A program made the translations under genes and the position numbers. DNA of 64,000 nt from Exiguobacterium sp. BMC-KP (GTDB lineage: Bacteria > Bacillota > Bacilli > Exiguobacteriales > Exiguobacteriaceae), in contig NZ_LGIW01000015.1 of NCBI RefSeq assembly GCF_001275385.1, positions 1,612,001 to 1,676,000 of the forward strand, in the 5' to 3' direction. Position 1 is the first letter of the stretch; every line of letters begins with the position of its first letter. This document shows positions 1-8,638 of this stretch, one piece after another. The notes beneath the pieces were generated by a model. The model did not search any database. It was given only the letters and a program-made list of their open reading frames with translations, and had not been told where the DNA came from.

Positions 1-429
1 GACCGGGAAGTGTTTTCCGATATCGCGTAAGAAATCGATGATCGTCAAATCTTTCGTCCAGTCCAGGTTATTCGCGATCGTGACCGGGTTTTCTCCTTCA
101 AGTGGTAAGAAGCGCGATAATTGACCTTTAATCCGGTTCGCGAACTCTTCAACGATATCCGATGTATTTAAAGAACGTTCCGTTGCGCGACCACTTGGGT
201 CTCCAATCATTCCCGTCGCCCCACCAACGAGACCTACGACATGGTGACCTGCTTGTTGGAATCGTTTTAAAACTAAGATTGGCAACAAGTGTCCGATATG
301 CAACGAATCAGCTGTTGGATCGAAACCCGTGTATAGCGTCGTCGGTGTCTCGAGTAATGTTTTAAGTCCTTCTTCATCCGTCATTTGGTTAATTAAACCG
401 CGAAATTCTAAATCTTCTAATAACGTCAT
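1..429 (-). CDS. tyrS: Tyrosyl-tRNA synthetase, N-terminal part (cut by window edge)
   Basis: Charges tRNA-Tyr with tyrosine in the cytoplasm. Only the first 143 codons are inside the window; the gene runs off the left edge. The N-terminus [11 protein letters not shown] and the class I signature HIGH at about residues 44-47 (preceded by the tyrosine-pocket stretch [10 protein letters not shown]) identify the family. The ATG at 427-429 follows a good AGGAGG site. A tyrosine T-box leader lies directly upstream, so expression should rise when uncharged tRNA-Tyr accumulates. tyrS next to acsA is also the B. subtilis arrangement. Confidence 0.95.
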   Translation of the reverse strand, partial: MTLLEDLEFRGLINQMTDEEGLKTLLETPTTLYTGFDPTADSLHIGHLLPILVLKRFQQAGHHVVGLVGGATGMIGDPSGRATERSLNTSDIVEEFANRIKGQLSRFLPLEGENPVTIANNLDWTKDLTIIDFLRDIGKHFPV

Positions 430-454
430 TATGTTTCCTCCTAAAGTTCACTTT

Positions 455-695
455 TACAATAAAAAACCGCCCCTTCGTATAAAACGAAGGGACGGAAGAT
501 TCCGTGGTACCACCCTGATTGCCCTTTAAATAAAAGGACCACTTGGTTCGTCGATAACGGGACGACCGCTTGATTTCTCAAGAAACTCCTGGAAGCGTAA
601 TTCATAAGTTCACTGTGTCCTAGTTCGCAGCACCACTAGGTCTCTGTCACAGGGAGTGACTTACTACTGTATTCCGATCACTGTTTAACGTATCA
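455..695 (-). promoter_or_regulatory. Tyrosine T-box leader of tyrS
   Basis: On the minus strand the T-box sequence AGGGTGGTACCACGG lies at 502-516, followed by a GC-rich terminator hairpin (467-495) with a run of T (461-466). Upstream is a long stem I region with an AGAGA motif. A tyrosine codon TAC sits in the context GAATTACGC (complement of 597-599), a typical specifier-loop setting. The 5' limit is approximate. The family senses uncharged tRNA by codon-anticodon pairing plus T-box/acceptor-end pairing and then antiterminates. Confidence 0.93.
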
Positions 696-715
696 TATGA
701 AAATAAGATGGTTTC

Positions 716-745
716 ATGATACGTCGAAGATGAATCCACTGTCAA
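716..745 (-). promoter_or_regulatory. Promoter of the tyrS T-box transcript
   Basis: On the minus strand TTGACA (740-745) is separated by 18 bp from TATCAT (716-721). It lies just upstream of the T-box leader and fits a sigma-A promoter. Confidence 0.6.
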
Positions 746-768
746 GCCAAAATTCAGCAATGGATTTA

Positions 769-777
769 TGGTATAAT
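769..777 (+). promoter_or_regulatory. Extended -10 promoter of the PBP gene
   Basis: TGGTATAAT on the plus strand is a TGn-extended -10 box about 60 bp upstream of the penicillin-binding protein start. No good -35 box was found. Confidence 0.5.
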
Positions 778-838
778 ACGTCTATCTGTGATTTAATATT
801 AATTTACACCTAAGTTTAAGATGCAAAGGAGATCATTT

Positions 839-3358
839 ATGCGCGAGAACTGGTCCAAGTTTTGGAATCACCCCCGGACGAAAGCCGTTCGGCACTGGTC
901 GAATATCACATACGATGTTTCATGGAACATCATTTTATTCCTCATCATAGCAGTGTTGCTCATTGGAAGCTTCTCCGTCGGAGCCGCCGGTGGATACTTC
1001 GCTTCACTTGTCAAAGGCACAAAAGCTCCTCCATTGACGGAAATGAAGCAACAAGTCAATAGCTATGCGGTGACGAGTCAGATTTATTGGGGAAGCGGCG
1101 AGAAGTTGACGAACGTCTCTACTGATGAAGAACGTCAACCCGTTGATATTAAAAACATCTCTCCCTATTTATTGGATGCCGTCTTATCAACTGAAGATAC
1201 TGATTTTTATCAGCACGATGGGGTTGTCCCAAAAGCAACATTACGTGCAGTCTTGCAAGAACTGACGAATTCCGCGTCACGGACTGGCGGAAGTACGTTG
1301 ACTCAACAATTAATCAAAAACCAAATTTTGACGAATGAAGTCTCGTTCGAACGGAAAGCAAAAGAAATCATCTTGGCGCTACGCCTCGAAAACGCGATGT
1401 CAAAAGATGAAATTCTTCAAGCTTATTTGAATGTCGTCTCATTTGGTCGAAATTCACTCGGACGTAATATTGCCGGAATTGAAGCGGCTTCTCAAGGTGT
1501 CTTTAATAAATCGGCGAAAAAGCTGACATTACCACAAGCAGCCTTCCTCGCTGGTATTCCGAAAAACCCATACTATTACACACCTTATCTACAAGGTGGC
1601 GTCGTCAAGAAAGATTTGACGCCAAGTATCAATCGGATGAAGACCGTCTTAAAACGGATGTATGTCGCAAAAAATATTACAAAAGAGCAATATGAAAAAG
1701 CACTCAAACACGATATCACGAAAGACTTTGCGAAACAGTCGAAACGTTCACGTGATACGTACCCGTACGTCTATGACTTAGCAGAGCGTGAAGCGACAAA
1801 AATCATGACGAAGTACTTGATGAAACAAGATGGAATCAAAGAAGATGAAGTCAAACCGTCAGAACTAGCGGAAGTTCGAGCAAACTATCAAGATCAAGCA
1901 CTTGTTGCACTCCGTCAGGGTGGGTACAAAGTTCACTTGACACTAGACAAGAAAATTCATGAATCCATGCAGCAACCTGCGAAGAATAACGGTAACTTCC
2001 CTGGCAGCATGCAGTACAAGCAAGTCGTGGATCCAAAAACAAAAAAAACCGTTTCAAAACAAGATCCCGAAGAAACAGCAGCTGTCATGGTTCAAAATGA
2101 GACGGGTCGTATCCTCGGATTCGTCGGTGGGCGTTATATGGATGGAAAAGCCGATGACTTCAACCGGGCATTCCAAGCCAAACGCCAAATTGGATCAACA
2201 GCAAAACCAATCCTCGTTTACTCAAACGGGATTGAGAACGGTTTGATTACTCCAGAATCAACCGTTAATGATGAAGAATACTATTATCAAACCGTACCAC
2301 GTCAACCAGGTGATCGCCCAATCAAGAATGAAGGCGGTCGTTATCGTGGGAACGTGACGGTTCGTACCGCACTTGAACTTTCACTAAACGTACCTGCTGT
2401 TAAAATCTACGAGAAAATGAATATGTCAAACTCGATTCAAAAACTCGTCGATATGGGAGTTGAAGTACCAGATGCGATTCGTTATGCCCCTTCAGCCGCA
2501 CTCGGTACGATGGAAATCACACCGGTCGAACTCGCTGGTGCTTACGCGACACTCGCGAACTACGGCGAATTCGTTCAACCATATGTCATCTCGAAAATCA
2601 CGAAAGACGGGAAAGACATCTATAAAGCAAAACCGAAGAAAAAGCGGATTTATGAACCACGCACTGCTTACTTGACGCTTGATATGATGCGCGGTGTCTT
2701 TACGAGAGGTACAGCAACATTTGCAAAAGACCGATTGAATGTACCTGGAGACTGGGCAGGTAAAACAGGTACGACGAACGATGTAAAAGACTCTTACCTT
2801 GTTGGTTCAACACCTGGTGTCACCCTTGCCGTTTGGACTGGACATGACCAGAACAATTCACTCATCGGTCCGACGACGTATTATCAACGCACACAGACGC
2901 TGTGGTCACAAATGGCGAACGCAGCATATAGTGCTAATAACAGCTACTTCAAATCAGGTGCTCGTTTCACACAACCATCTTCTGTTTCCGCAGACGATTT
3001 CAAAAACAGTGGTCGTTTCAAAGAAGAAGATAAAAAGAAAAAAGCCGAAGAGGCGAAGAAAAAAGCAGAAGCTGAGAAAAAGAAAGAAGAAGCAGCTAAG
3101 CGAGCAGAAGAAGAAGCTAAGAGAGCGGAAGAACAGAAACAAGAAGCGCAACAAAACGAACAACAAGCTGAAGCAGATGCGAAGAAAAAAGCAGAGGAAG
3201 ACGCAAAACGTGCTGCCGATGCAAAAGCGAAAGCCGAGGCAGAAGCTAAGAAGAAAGCGGAAGCTGACGCTAAGAAAAAAGAAGCAGATGCAAAGAAACA
3301 ACAAGAGCAACAGAAAAAGCAAGATGAAAAGAAAAACGACGCTACTTCTGAAAACTAA
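839..3358 (+). CDS. Class A penicillin-binding protein (transglycosylase-transpeptidase)
   Basis: Bifunctional peptidoglycan synthase anchored in the cytoplasmic membrane with its catalytic part outside. A short cytoplasmic head is followed by one membrane segment (about residues 28-52). A GT51 glycosyltransferase domain follows, with EDTDFYQHDG carrying the catalytic Glu and the GGSTLTQQL motif. The transpeptidase domain has GSTAKP (SxxK), SLN (SxN) and KTGTT. The last ~105 residues are a Lys/Ala/Glu repeat, probably a charged helix or coiled coil outside the membrane. The start is set at the ATG at 839 because AAGGAGA sits 7 bases before it; an upstream in-frame ATG at 821 overlaps that site. 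Resembles PBP1a/2c-type proteins (PonA or PbpF relatives); which paralogue is unclear. Confidence 0.93.
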   Translation: MRENWSKFWNHPRTKAVRHWSNITYDVSWNIILFLIIAVLLIGSFSVGAAGGYFASLVKGTKAPPLTEMKQQVNSYAVTSQIYWGSGEKLTNVSTDEERQPVDIKNISPYLLDAVLSTEDTDFYQHDGVVPKATLRAVLQELTNSASRTGGSTLTQQLIKNQILTNEVSFERKAKEIILALRLENAMSKDEILQAYLNVVSFGRNSLGRNIAGIEAASQGVFNKSAKKLTLPQAAFLAGIPKNPYYYTPYLQGGVVKKDLTPSINRMKTVLKRMYVAKNITKEQYEKALKHDITKDFAKQSKRSRDTYPYVYDLAEREATKIMTKYLMKQDGIKEDEVKPSELAEVRANYQDQALVALRQGGYKVHLTLDKKIHESMQQPAKNNGNFPGSMQYKQVVDPKTKKTVSKQDPEETAAVMVQNETGRILGFVGGRYMDGKADDFNRAFQAKRQIGSTAKPILVYSNGIENGLITPESTVNDEEYYYQTVPRQPGDRPIKNEGGRYRGNVTVRTALELSLNVPAVKIYEKMNMSNSIQKLVDMGVEVPDAIRYAPSAALGTMEITPVELAGAYATLANYGEFVQPYVISKITKDGKDIYKAKPKKKRIYEPRTAYLTLDMMRGVFTRGTATFAKDRLNVPGDWAGKTGTTNDVKDSYLVGSTPGVTLAVWTGHDQNNSLIGPTTYYQRTQTLWSQMANAAYSANNSYFKSGARFTQPSSVSADDFKNSGRFKEEDKKKKAEEAKKKAEAEKKKEEAAKRAEEEAKRAEEQKQEAQQNEQQAEADAKKKAEEDAKRAADAKAKAEAEAKKKAEADAKKKEADAKKQQEQQKKQDEKKNDATSEN

Positions 3359-3364
3359 CAAAAA

Positions 3365-3400
3365 GGATGGATCACCTGTTATGGTGATCCATCCTTTTTT
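3365..3400. terminator. Bidirectional terminator between the PBP gene and acsA
   Basis: Perfect 12-bp stem GGATGGATCACC/GGTGATCCATCC with a 6-base loop, T-run on the plus side and A-run on the other. It serves the two convergent genes. Confidence 0.9.
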
Positions 3401-3404
3401 GCGT

Positions 3405-5108
3405 TCAATCTTCCATCGTTGAAAGATCTCCTGTTTCGAGATTTAACTCCCATGCTTTCAGAACACGACGCATAATTTTACCACTTCGTGTCTTCGGCAA
3501 TTTATCCCGGAAATCAATTTCTCGTGGCGCCGCATGAGCAGCGAGACCTTCTTTGACAAATGCCTGAATTTCTTGTTTTAGTTCATCCGTTGGCTCGTAA
3601 CCATCACGTAAGGCAATGAATGCCTTGATGATTTCACCGCGAACCGGATCTGGTTTCCCGATGACTCCAGCTTCTGCGACCGCTGGATGTTCAACGAGAC
3701 GACTTTCGACCTCGAACGGACCGACTCGTTCTCCAGCTGTCATGATGACGTCATCAACGCGCCCTTGGAACCAGAAGTAACCTTCATCGTCCATATAAGC
3801 AGAGTCACCTGATACATACCATCCTTTGAAGAAATATGATTCGTATTTCTGCGGATTGTTCCAGATCTGACGCATCATCGACGGCCATGGTGTTTTTAAG
3901 GCAAGATTCCCCATTCGGAATGGTGGTAACTCATTTCCTTGATCATCGACGATTGCTGCTTGTGTTCCTGGAATCGGTTTCCCCATTGATCCCGGTTTAA
4001 TATCCATCGACTTGTAATTACAAATCATCATCGCACCTGTCTCCGTCATCCACCACGTATCATGAATGCGTTGATCGAACGCTTCTTTGCCCCAACGAAT
4101 GACTTCTGGGTTCAATGGCTCTCCGACGGATAATACATGACGAAGACTTGATAGATCATGATGATTCGCAACATCCGCGCCAGCTCCCATTAACATGCGG
4201 AAAGCGGTCGGTGCGCTATACCAAACCGTTACTTTATACTTCTCGATGACACTGTACCAGAAGTCTGGATTGAAGCGTCCACCGACGACGATGTTCGTTG
4301 CCCCATTCAAGAACGGAGCGAAGATACCGTAACTCGTTCCTGTGACCCAGCCTGGGTCAGCCGTGCACCAGTAGACATCGTCTTCTTGTAGATCAAGTAC
4401 CCAGCGCCCCGTCATCAAGTGCTGAATCATCGCATTCTGAACATGGAGAACACCTTTGGGTTTCCCTGTTGATCCCGAAGTATAATGCAAAATCAATCCG
4501 TCTTCGCGATCTAACCAAACTGGTTCGAACACATCAGATGCTTGATCAAATGCTTTGCGGAAATCGATTAGTGTTTCTGATTCTTCCACGCCTTCGTCGA
4601 CAAGCACTACCTTTTCAAGTGAGCCCAGTTCCCCAACTGGAACACGTGGGAGCAATGCCTTCGTCGTCACGAGTAACTTCGCTTCAGAATCGAGCAAACG
4701 ATCGCGAACCGCTTGTTCCATGAATGCTTCAAACAATGGACCGACGATTGCCCCTACTTTCAGTGCGCCAAGTAAGGCAAAATACAATTCCGGCGAGCGT
4801 GGCATGAAGATGAAAATCCGGTCACCCGTTTTGACCCCTGCATCCACTAATACGTTTGCCGCTTTATTCGTCAACCGTTTCATATCTGCATATGTGAAGC
4901 GTTGTTCCGTCGTTCCATCGAAATAAATCAGCGCATCCTTGTTCGCCCGCTCGCCTTCTGCGTGACGATCGATTGCTTCATGGGCCATGTTGACTTTCCC
5001 CGTTGTCGCCCACGAAAAGTACTGCTCAGCATCTTTCCATTCATACGCGTTCGTCTCATCATACTCTGCTAACCAATGCTTCCCCGGAAGCGCTTTCAAA
5101 ACTTTCAT
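3405..5108 (-). CDS. acsA: Acetyl-CoA synthetase (acetate-CoA ligase)
   Basis: Adenylates acetate with ATP and transfers the acetyl group to CoA in the cytoplasm, feeding acetate and acetoin-derived acetate into metabolism. The 567-residue ANL-family enzyme shows the AMP-binding loop YTSGSTGKPKG, the GAMM/PGSMGKP region, the hinge GRVDDVIMTAGERVG and the C-terminal PKTRSGKIMRR, whose Lys is the known regulatory acetylation site in AcsA/Acs enzymes. Divergent from acuABC, which encodes the acetyltransferase and deacetylase that switch it. B. subtilis AcsA is about the same length. A sigma-A-like promoter and a possible CcpA site lie between the divergent units. Confidence 0.96.
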   Translation of the reverse strand: MKVLKALPGKHWLAEYDETNAYEWKDAEQYFSWATTGKVNMAHEAIDRHAEGERANKDALIYFDGTTEQRFTYADMKRLTNKAANVLVDAGVKTGDRIFIFMPRSPELYFALLGALKVGAIVGPLFEAFMEQAVRDRLLDSEAKLLVTTKALLPRVPVGELGSLEKVVLVDEGVEESETLIDFRKAFDQASDVFEPVWLDREDGLILHYTSGSTGKPKGVLHVQNAMIQHLMTGRWVLDLQEDDVYWCTADPGWVTGTSYGIFAPFLNGATNIVVGGRFNPDFWYSVIEKYKVTVWYSAPTAFRMLMGAGADVANHHDLSSLRHVLSVGEPLNPEVIRWGKEAFDQRIHDTWWMTETGAMMICNYKSMDIKPGSMGKPIPGTQAAIVDDQGNELPPFRMGNLALKTPWPSMMRQIWNNPQKYESYFFKGWYVSGDSAYMDDEGYFWFQGRVDDVIMTAGERVGPFEVESRLVEHPAVAEAGVIGKPDPVRGEIIKAFIALRDGYEPTDELKQEIQAFVKEGLAAHAAPREIDFRDKLPKTRSGKIMRRVLKAWELNLETGDLSTMED

Positions 5109-5141
5109 GTCTCGTTCCTCCCCTTCTATGTTCTCTTCTTT

Positions 5142-5169
5142 ATTATAAGCTAGTTATCCGTCAGTTCAA
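5142..5169 (-). promoter_or_regulatory. acsA promoter
   Basis: On the minus strand TTGAAC (5164-5169), 16-bp spacer, TATAAT (5142-5147), 33 bp upstream of the acsA start. Confidence 0.65.
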
Positions 5170-5208
5170 TCCATTTGCCGTCAATTTGTTAAAAAATCCC
5201 TCTCTTTG

Positions 5209-5230
5209 CTCAAGCGCTTTCGTCTATAAT
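5209..5230 (+). promoter_or_regulatory. acuA -10 region with a cre-like (CcpA) site
   Basis: The palindromic core AAGCGCTT (5212-5219) followed by TC resembles a catabolite responsive element, although its left end (CTC instead of TGA) is poor. It sits just upstream of the acuA -10 box TATAAT (5225-5230). In B. subtilis the divergent acsA/acuABC region is controlled by CcpA. Assignment here is by sequence likeness and context only. Confidence 0.5.
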
Positions 5231-5254
5231 GAATAGGAAGGTGGTGACGCTTAC

Positions 5255-5887
5255 ATGTTTGAAAAACAATTCAATCATCGGACGCATGAAACATCACTCG
5301 GTCCTGTCGACATCGAAGGTCCCGTACCGAGTCAAACACTAGCAACGTATACACTCGATTCAGGGTTGACAGCTTTTCGTCCACCCGCTGAACAACACCA
5401 AGCGCTCGTTGAGATCGCCGACCTCGAGGAGGGACGCATCATCGTCGCTCGTCAAGGAACGGAAATCATCGGTTATGTGACTTACTTATATCCTGACCCT
5501 TATGAAACATGGAGTGAAGGGAACAATCCGTACATTCTGGAACTCGGAGCAATCGAAGTCTCCTCTCGATTCCGCGGACAGCAAATCGGAAAAAAATTAC
5601 TTGAGATCTCCATGCTCGACCCTGCCATGGAACATTATTTAATTTTAACGACTGAATATTACTGGCACTGGGACTTAAAAGGGAGTGGACTATCCGTCTG
5701 GGATTACCGAAAAATCATGGAGAAGATGATGAACCATGGTGGCCTCGTCTTCTTTCCGACGGATGATCCGGAAATCGCCTCTCATCCCGCTAATTGTTTG
5801 ATGGCGCGTATCGGAAAACACGTCTCCCCTGAAGTTGTCGCTCACTTTGATGCGTTACGCTTAAGAAGACGTTTCATGTACGACTGA
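5255..5887 (+). CDS. acuA: AcuA, protein acetyltransferase acting on AcsA
   Basis: GNAT-fold enzyme that acetylates the active-site lysine of acetyl-CoA synthetase and so shuts it off. The 210-residue length equals B. subtilis AcuA. The acetyl-CoA-binding region is visible as VSSRFRGQQIGKKLLE at about residues 109-124 (the R/QxxGxG/A loop). First gene of acuABC, 18 bp before acuB, with AAGGTGGTG upstream of the ATG and a -10 box plus cre-like site before it. Divergent placement from its target acsA supports the role. Confidence 0.94.
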   Translation: MFEKQFNHRTHETSLGPVDIEGPVPSQTLATYTLDSGLTAFRPPAEQHQALVEIADLEEGRIIVARQGTEIIGYVTYLYPDPYETWSEGNNPYILELGAIEVSSRFRGQQIGKKLLEISMLDPAMEHYLILTTEYYWHWDLKGSGLSVWDYRKIMEKMMNHGGLVFFPTDDPEIASHPANCLMARIGKHVSPEVVAHFDALRLRRRFMYD

Positions 5888-5905
5888 GATCGAGGAGGAA
5901 TCGTC

Positions 5906-6538
5906 ATGTTAATTGAACAAATCATGAATACGACGTGCATCACGATGCAACCGACGAATTCCATCGCTCATGCGGTTGAACTCATGCAACGTCATAAAAT
6001 TCGTCATGTTCTTGTCGTCAATGCGCGGCACGAACTTGTTGGTCTTGTCGGATTAAAGGAAATTCAAAGCGCAAGTAGTATCTTTCATCCGGATACAGCA
6101 AAACAAGACCTACAGTATCCGGTCTCAAGCATTATGATCGAGAGCCCTATCACGGCTCATCCACTTGATTTTCTCGAAGATGCAGCTGTCTTGTTTTATG
6201 AATATCGATTGACTTGTCTACCAATCGTCCGTGGTCGACGACTCGTTGGGGTCGTAACGGAAACAGATCTATTACGAACATTTGTACAGTTAACCGGTGC
6301 ACTCGAGCCAAGTTCCCAAATTGAAATTCGTGTCGAGAATACGGCAGGTACGTTAGCAAAGATTGCTACACTGCTTGCTAAAACGAATATCAATATCTTA
6401 AATGTACTCGTCTATCCAACAGACGATCCGTACGTCCGGATCGTTGCGTTTCGTGTCCAGACGATGAATCCGATTCGGATCATCGAGAAGTTGCGCAAAG
6501 AAGGATTTGATGTACTTGGACCGGATGTGAGCAGATGA
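5906..6538 (+). CDS. acuB: AcuB, CBS-ACT domain protein
   Basis: Two CBS motifs (about residues 1-60 and 75-135) followed by an ACT-like domain (about 138-208, beginning IEIRVENTAGTLAKIA). CBS pairs usually bind adenine nucleotides and ACT domains bind amino acids or similar ligands; the molecular role of AcuB is not well defined. An AGGAGG site precedes the ATG. Its stop overlaps the acuC start by 4 bases (ATGA), so the two are translationally coupled. Confidence 0.92.
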   Translation: MLIEQIMNTTCITMQPTNSIAHAVELMQRHKIRHVLVVNARHELVGLVGLKEIQSASSIFHPDTAKQDLQYPVSSIMIESPITAHPLDFLEDAAVLFYEYRLTCLPIVRGRRLVGVVTETDLLRTFVQLTGALEPSSQIEIRVENTAGTLAKIATLLAKTNINILNVLVYPTDDPYVRIVAFRVQTMNPIRIIEKLRKEGFDVLGPDVSR

Positions 6539-7728
6539 AGGATTTCGCTTATCTCTACAGTCCAGAAGAAGCGGCTTATCGATTTTCCGAAACCCATCCG
6601 TTTAACCCAATCCGTCTCGAATTAACCGTTTCCTTGCTCGAAGCGATGCATCAATTAGATGGCATACCTTGTATCGCACCGCGTCATGCGACCGATGAAG
6701 AACTGGCACTCGTTCATGATCAGGACTACATCGCTGCCGTTAAAGCAGCCGGAACCGGAGCATTAACACCACTAAAGGCACAGATGTATGGTCTTGGAAC
6801 AGAAGATACTCCTTTATTTCAAAACATGCACGCGGGTGCCTCGCTCCTTGTCGGTGGTACGATTGAAGCGTGTGACCTCGTCTTATCTGGTCAATATAAA
6901 CGGACCTTTCATATCGGTGGCGGATTACATCACGGATTCCGTGGACGTGCCTCTGGTTTTTGTGTCTACAATGATACGGCCGTCGCCATGGCAGCGATGA
7001 TTGAAAAGTATCACTGCAAAATTCTTTATGTCGATACGGACGCTCATCATGGGGATGGTGTGCAATGGGCCTTTTATAATCGAAAGGACGTCATGACGTT
7101 GTCGCTCCATGAGACGGGTCGCTATTTGTTTCCAGGAACGGGCATGGTAACGGAACGGGGTTCTGAAGAAGGTTATGGATTTAGCTGGAATGTACCACTT
7201 GATGCTTTCACAGAAGACGATTCGTTTTTACTCGCTTATGAAACGGCTCTCTTTGAAGCATGTGAATTGTTCCAACCCGATCTCATCATCACGCAAAATG
7301 GTGCTGATGCGCACGTGCTTGATCCACTGACCCATCTATCCTTAACAATGAAAAGTTATGAGCAGATACCTCAAATCGCCGTCGCTGCTGCAAATAAATA
7401 TACGAATGGAAAGATCGTCGCACTCGGTGGCGGCGGTTACGACTGGTATCGTGTCGTTCCTCGCGCGTGGAGTCAGGTGTTTGCTGCTATGACGGAACAA
7501 GCTCCGTTTCATGGTGAGATTCCTGTTTCATGGCAGGAACGCTGGAGTGGACAGGAAACAGTCCCACCAACACACTGGCATGATAAGTCACCACTCTATC
7601 CCGCCATCCCACGACGTCCTGAAATTGAAGAGAAAAATTGGGAGACCGTCAAACGATTGATTTGGCCATTCGTCAGCGATGAGCGCAAGAAACAACTGAC
7701 AACGATTTCCCCCTATTCCGCCGATTAA
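6535..7728 (+). CDS. acuC: AcuC, lysine deacetylase of the class I HDAC fold
   Basis: Zinc-dependent deacetylase that reactivates acetylated AcsA. Diagnostic arginase/deacetylase-fold motifs: HIGGGLHHGFRGRASGFC (about residues 126-143), VDTDAHHGDG (about 165-174, His/Asp metal ligands) and QNGADAH (about 254-260). 397 residues, similar to the B. subtilis enzyme. Third gene of acuABC. I see no obvious terminator after it; the next gene has its own extended -10 promoter. Confidence 0.95.
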   Translation: MKDFAYLYSPEEAAYRFSETHPFNPIRLELTVSLLEAMHQLDGIPCIAPRHATDEELALVHDQDYIAAVKAAGTGALTPLKAQMYGLGTEDTPLFQNMHAGASLLVGGTIEACDLVLSGQYKRTFHIGGGLHHGFRGRASGFCVYNDTAVAMAAMIEKYHCKILYVDTDAHHGDGVQWAFYNRKDVMTLSLHETGRYLFPGTGMVTERGSEEGYGFSWNVPLDAFTEDDSFLLAYETALFEACELFQPDLIITQNGADAHVLDPLTHLSLTMKSYEQIPQIAVAAANKYTNGKIVALGGGGYDWYRVVPRAWSQVFAAMTEQAPFHGEIPVSWQERWSGQETVPPTHWHDKSPLYPAIPRRPEIEEKNWETVKRLIWPFVSDERKKQLTTISPYSAD

Positions 7729-7775
7729 TTGACTTTTTATCTTCACATTTATTTCGTTCGGAGTTCACATCTTGT

Positions 7776-7784
7776 TGCTATACT
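7776..7784 (+). promoter_or_regulatory. Extended -10 promoter of the YtkA-like lipoprotein gene
   Basis: TGCTATACT (TGn-TATACT), about 45 bp before the ATG; no convincing -35 box. Confidence 0.45.
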
Positions 7785-7830
7785 AAATATGGAATTTTTA
7801 CTTAGTAAATGAATAGTTGGGGGAATCATC

Positions 7831-8586
7831 ATGAAAAAGGCATGGCTTTATTCCGGTCTCATTCTGTCGACGGGGATCGTACTCGCAGGGTGCGGCAATG
7901 AAAAACAGGCAATGGACCACGAAAACATGCAAGGGTCAGGAAAACCGACTGTCGAGGTCAATGTCGACGTTCCAGCAAAGACCATGGAAGAAGATAAAGT
8001 TGTTTTCAAGGCGTCAGCTGTCGAACAGAAGAAACCAGTCAACCTCGAAGACGTAACATTTGAAGTCTGGGAAGCTGGCAAACAAGACGGTGCGCACCAA
8101 AAATTCAAGGCAAGCTTGAAAAAGACAGGTTCTTATCAAGCAGAAGCCAAACTTGCTGAAGGCGAATACGAAGGTCTCTATCATATCAATGATAAAAAAG
8201 GACTTCATCACATGGATAAAATCTCATTCGTCGTCATGGATCATTCGCATGAAAAAGAAGAAGCTTCACATGAGCACGGACATGATCATGAAGCCATTGA
8301 AGGTCTTTCTGTTCATTATATGGGTGCAACAAAAGTGAAAGCGGGTGCTACACTTCCCGTCTCCTTTCACGTATTCCTTGATGGAAAACCATTAAAGGCT
8401 AACGTTCAAGTCGAAGTCATTGAAACCGGTATTGAAAAACATAACTATGTACCATTAATCAATAAAGGTGATGCGTACAGTGGAAACGTTACATTGACAG
8501 CACCCGGTCAGACGACAGTTCGTCTCCATGTCGAGAATGACCAACTCCACCATCACCAAGATGAAAACATTACGGTCACAGAATAA
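7831..8586 (+). CDS. YtkA/FixH-domain lipoprotein with His-rich linker
   Basis: Predicted lipoprotein: N-terminal signal with lipobox LAGC (Cys about residue 21). Two related beta-type segments follow, each resembling a YtkA-like domain (about residues 30-135 and 155-250). They are joined by a histidine- and acid-rich linker (about 130-155, including HEHGHDHE), suggesting metal binding outside the membrane. B. subtilis YtkA is a single-domain relative of unknown function. The strong SD GGGGGAATC precedes the ATG. Convergent with ccpA through a shared terminator. The biochemical role is not known. Confidence 0.8.
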   Translation: MKKAWLYSGLILSTGIVLAGCGNEKQAMDHENMQGSGKPTVEVNVDVPAKTMEEDKVVFKASAVEQKKPVNLEDVTFEVWEAGKQDGAHQKFKASLKKTGSYQAEAKLAEGEYEGLYHINDKKGLHHMDKISFVVMDHSHEKEEASHEHGHDHEAIEGLSVHYMGATKVKAGATLPVSFHVFLDGKPLKANVQVEVIETGIEKHNYVPLINKGDAYSGNVTLTAPGQTTVRLHVENDQLHHHQDENITVTE

Positions 8587-8637
8587 AAAAACGTCTCTTT
8601 TTTCAAGCAACTGCTTGAGAGAAGAGACGTTTTTTCG
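8587..8637. terminator. Bidirectional terminator between the lipoprotein gene and ccpA
   Basis: AAAAAACGTCTCTT pairs with AAGAGACGTTTTTT; an inner CAAGCA/TGCTTG stem closes the loop. Confidence 0.85.
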
Positions 8638-8638
8638 A

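Noticed and set aside
2954-3361. Antisense 135-codon Leu/Phe-rich frame resembling a membrane protein
   Set aside because: It is the complement of the same low-complexity tract; hydrophobicity arises from the base composition only.
2799-3422. 207-codon open frame, highly basic, overlapping the PBP 3' end
   Set aside because: It is an alternative frame of the Lys/Ala/Glu repeat tract (AAG/AAA-rich codons give Arg/Lys-rich frames) and has no ribosome site.
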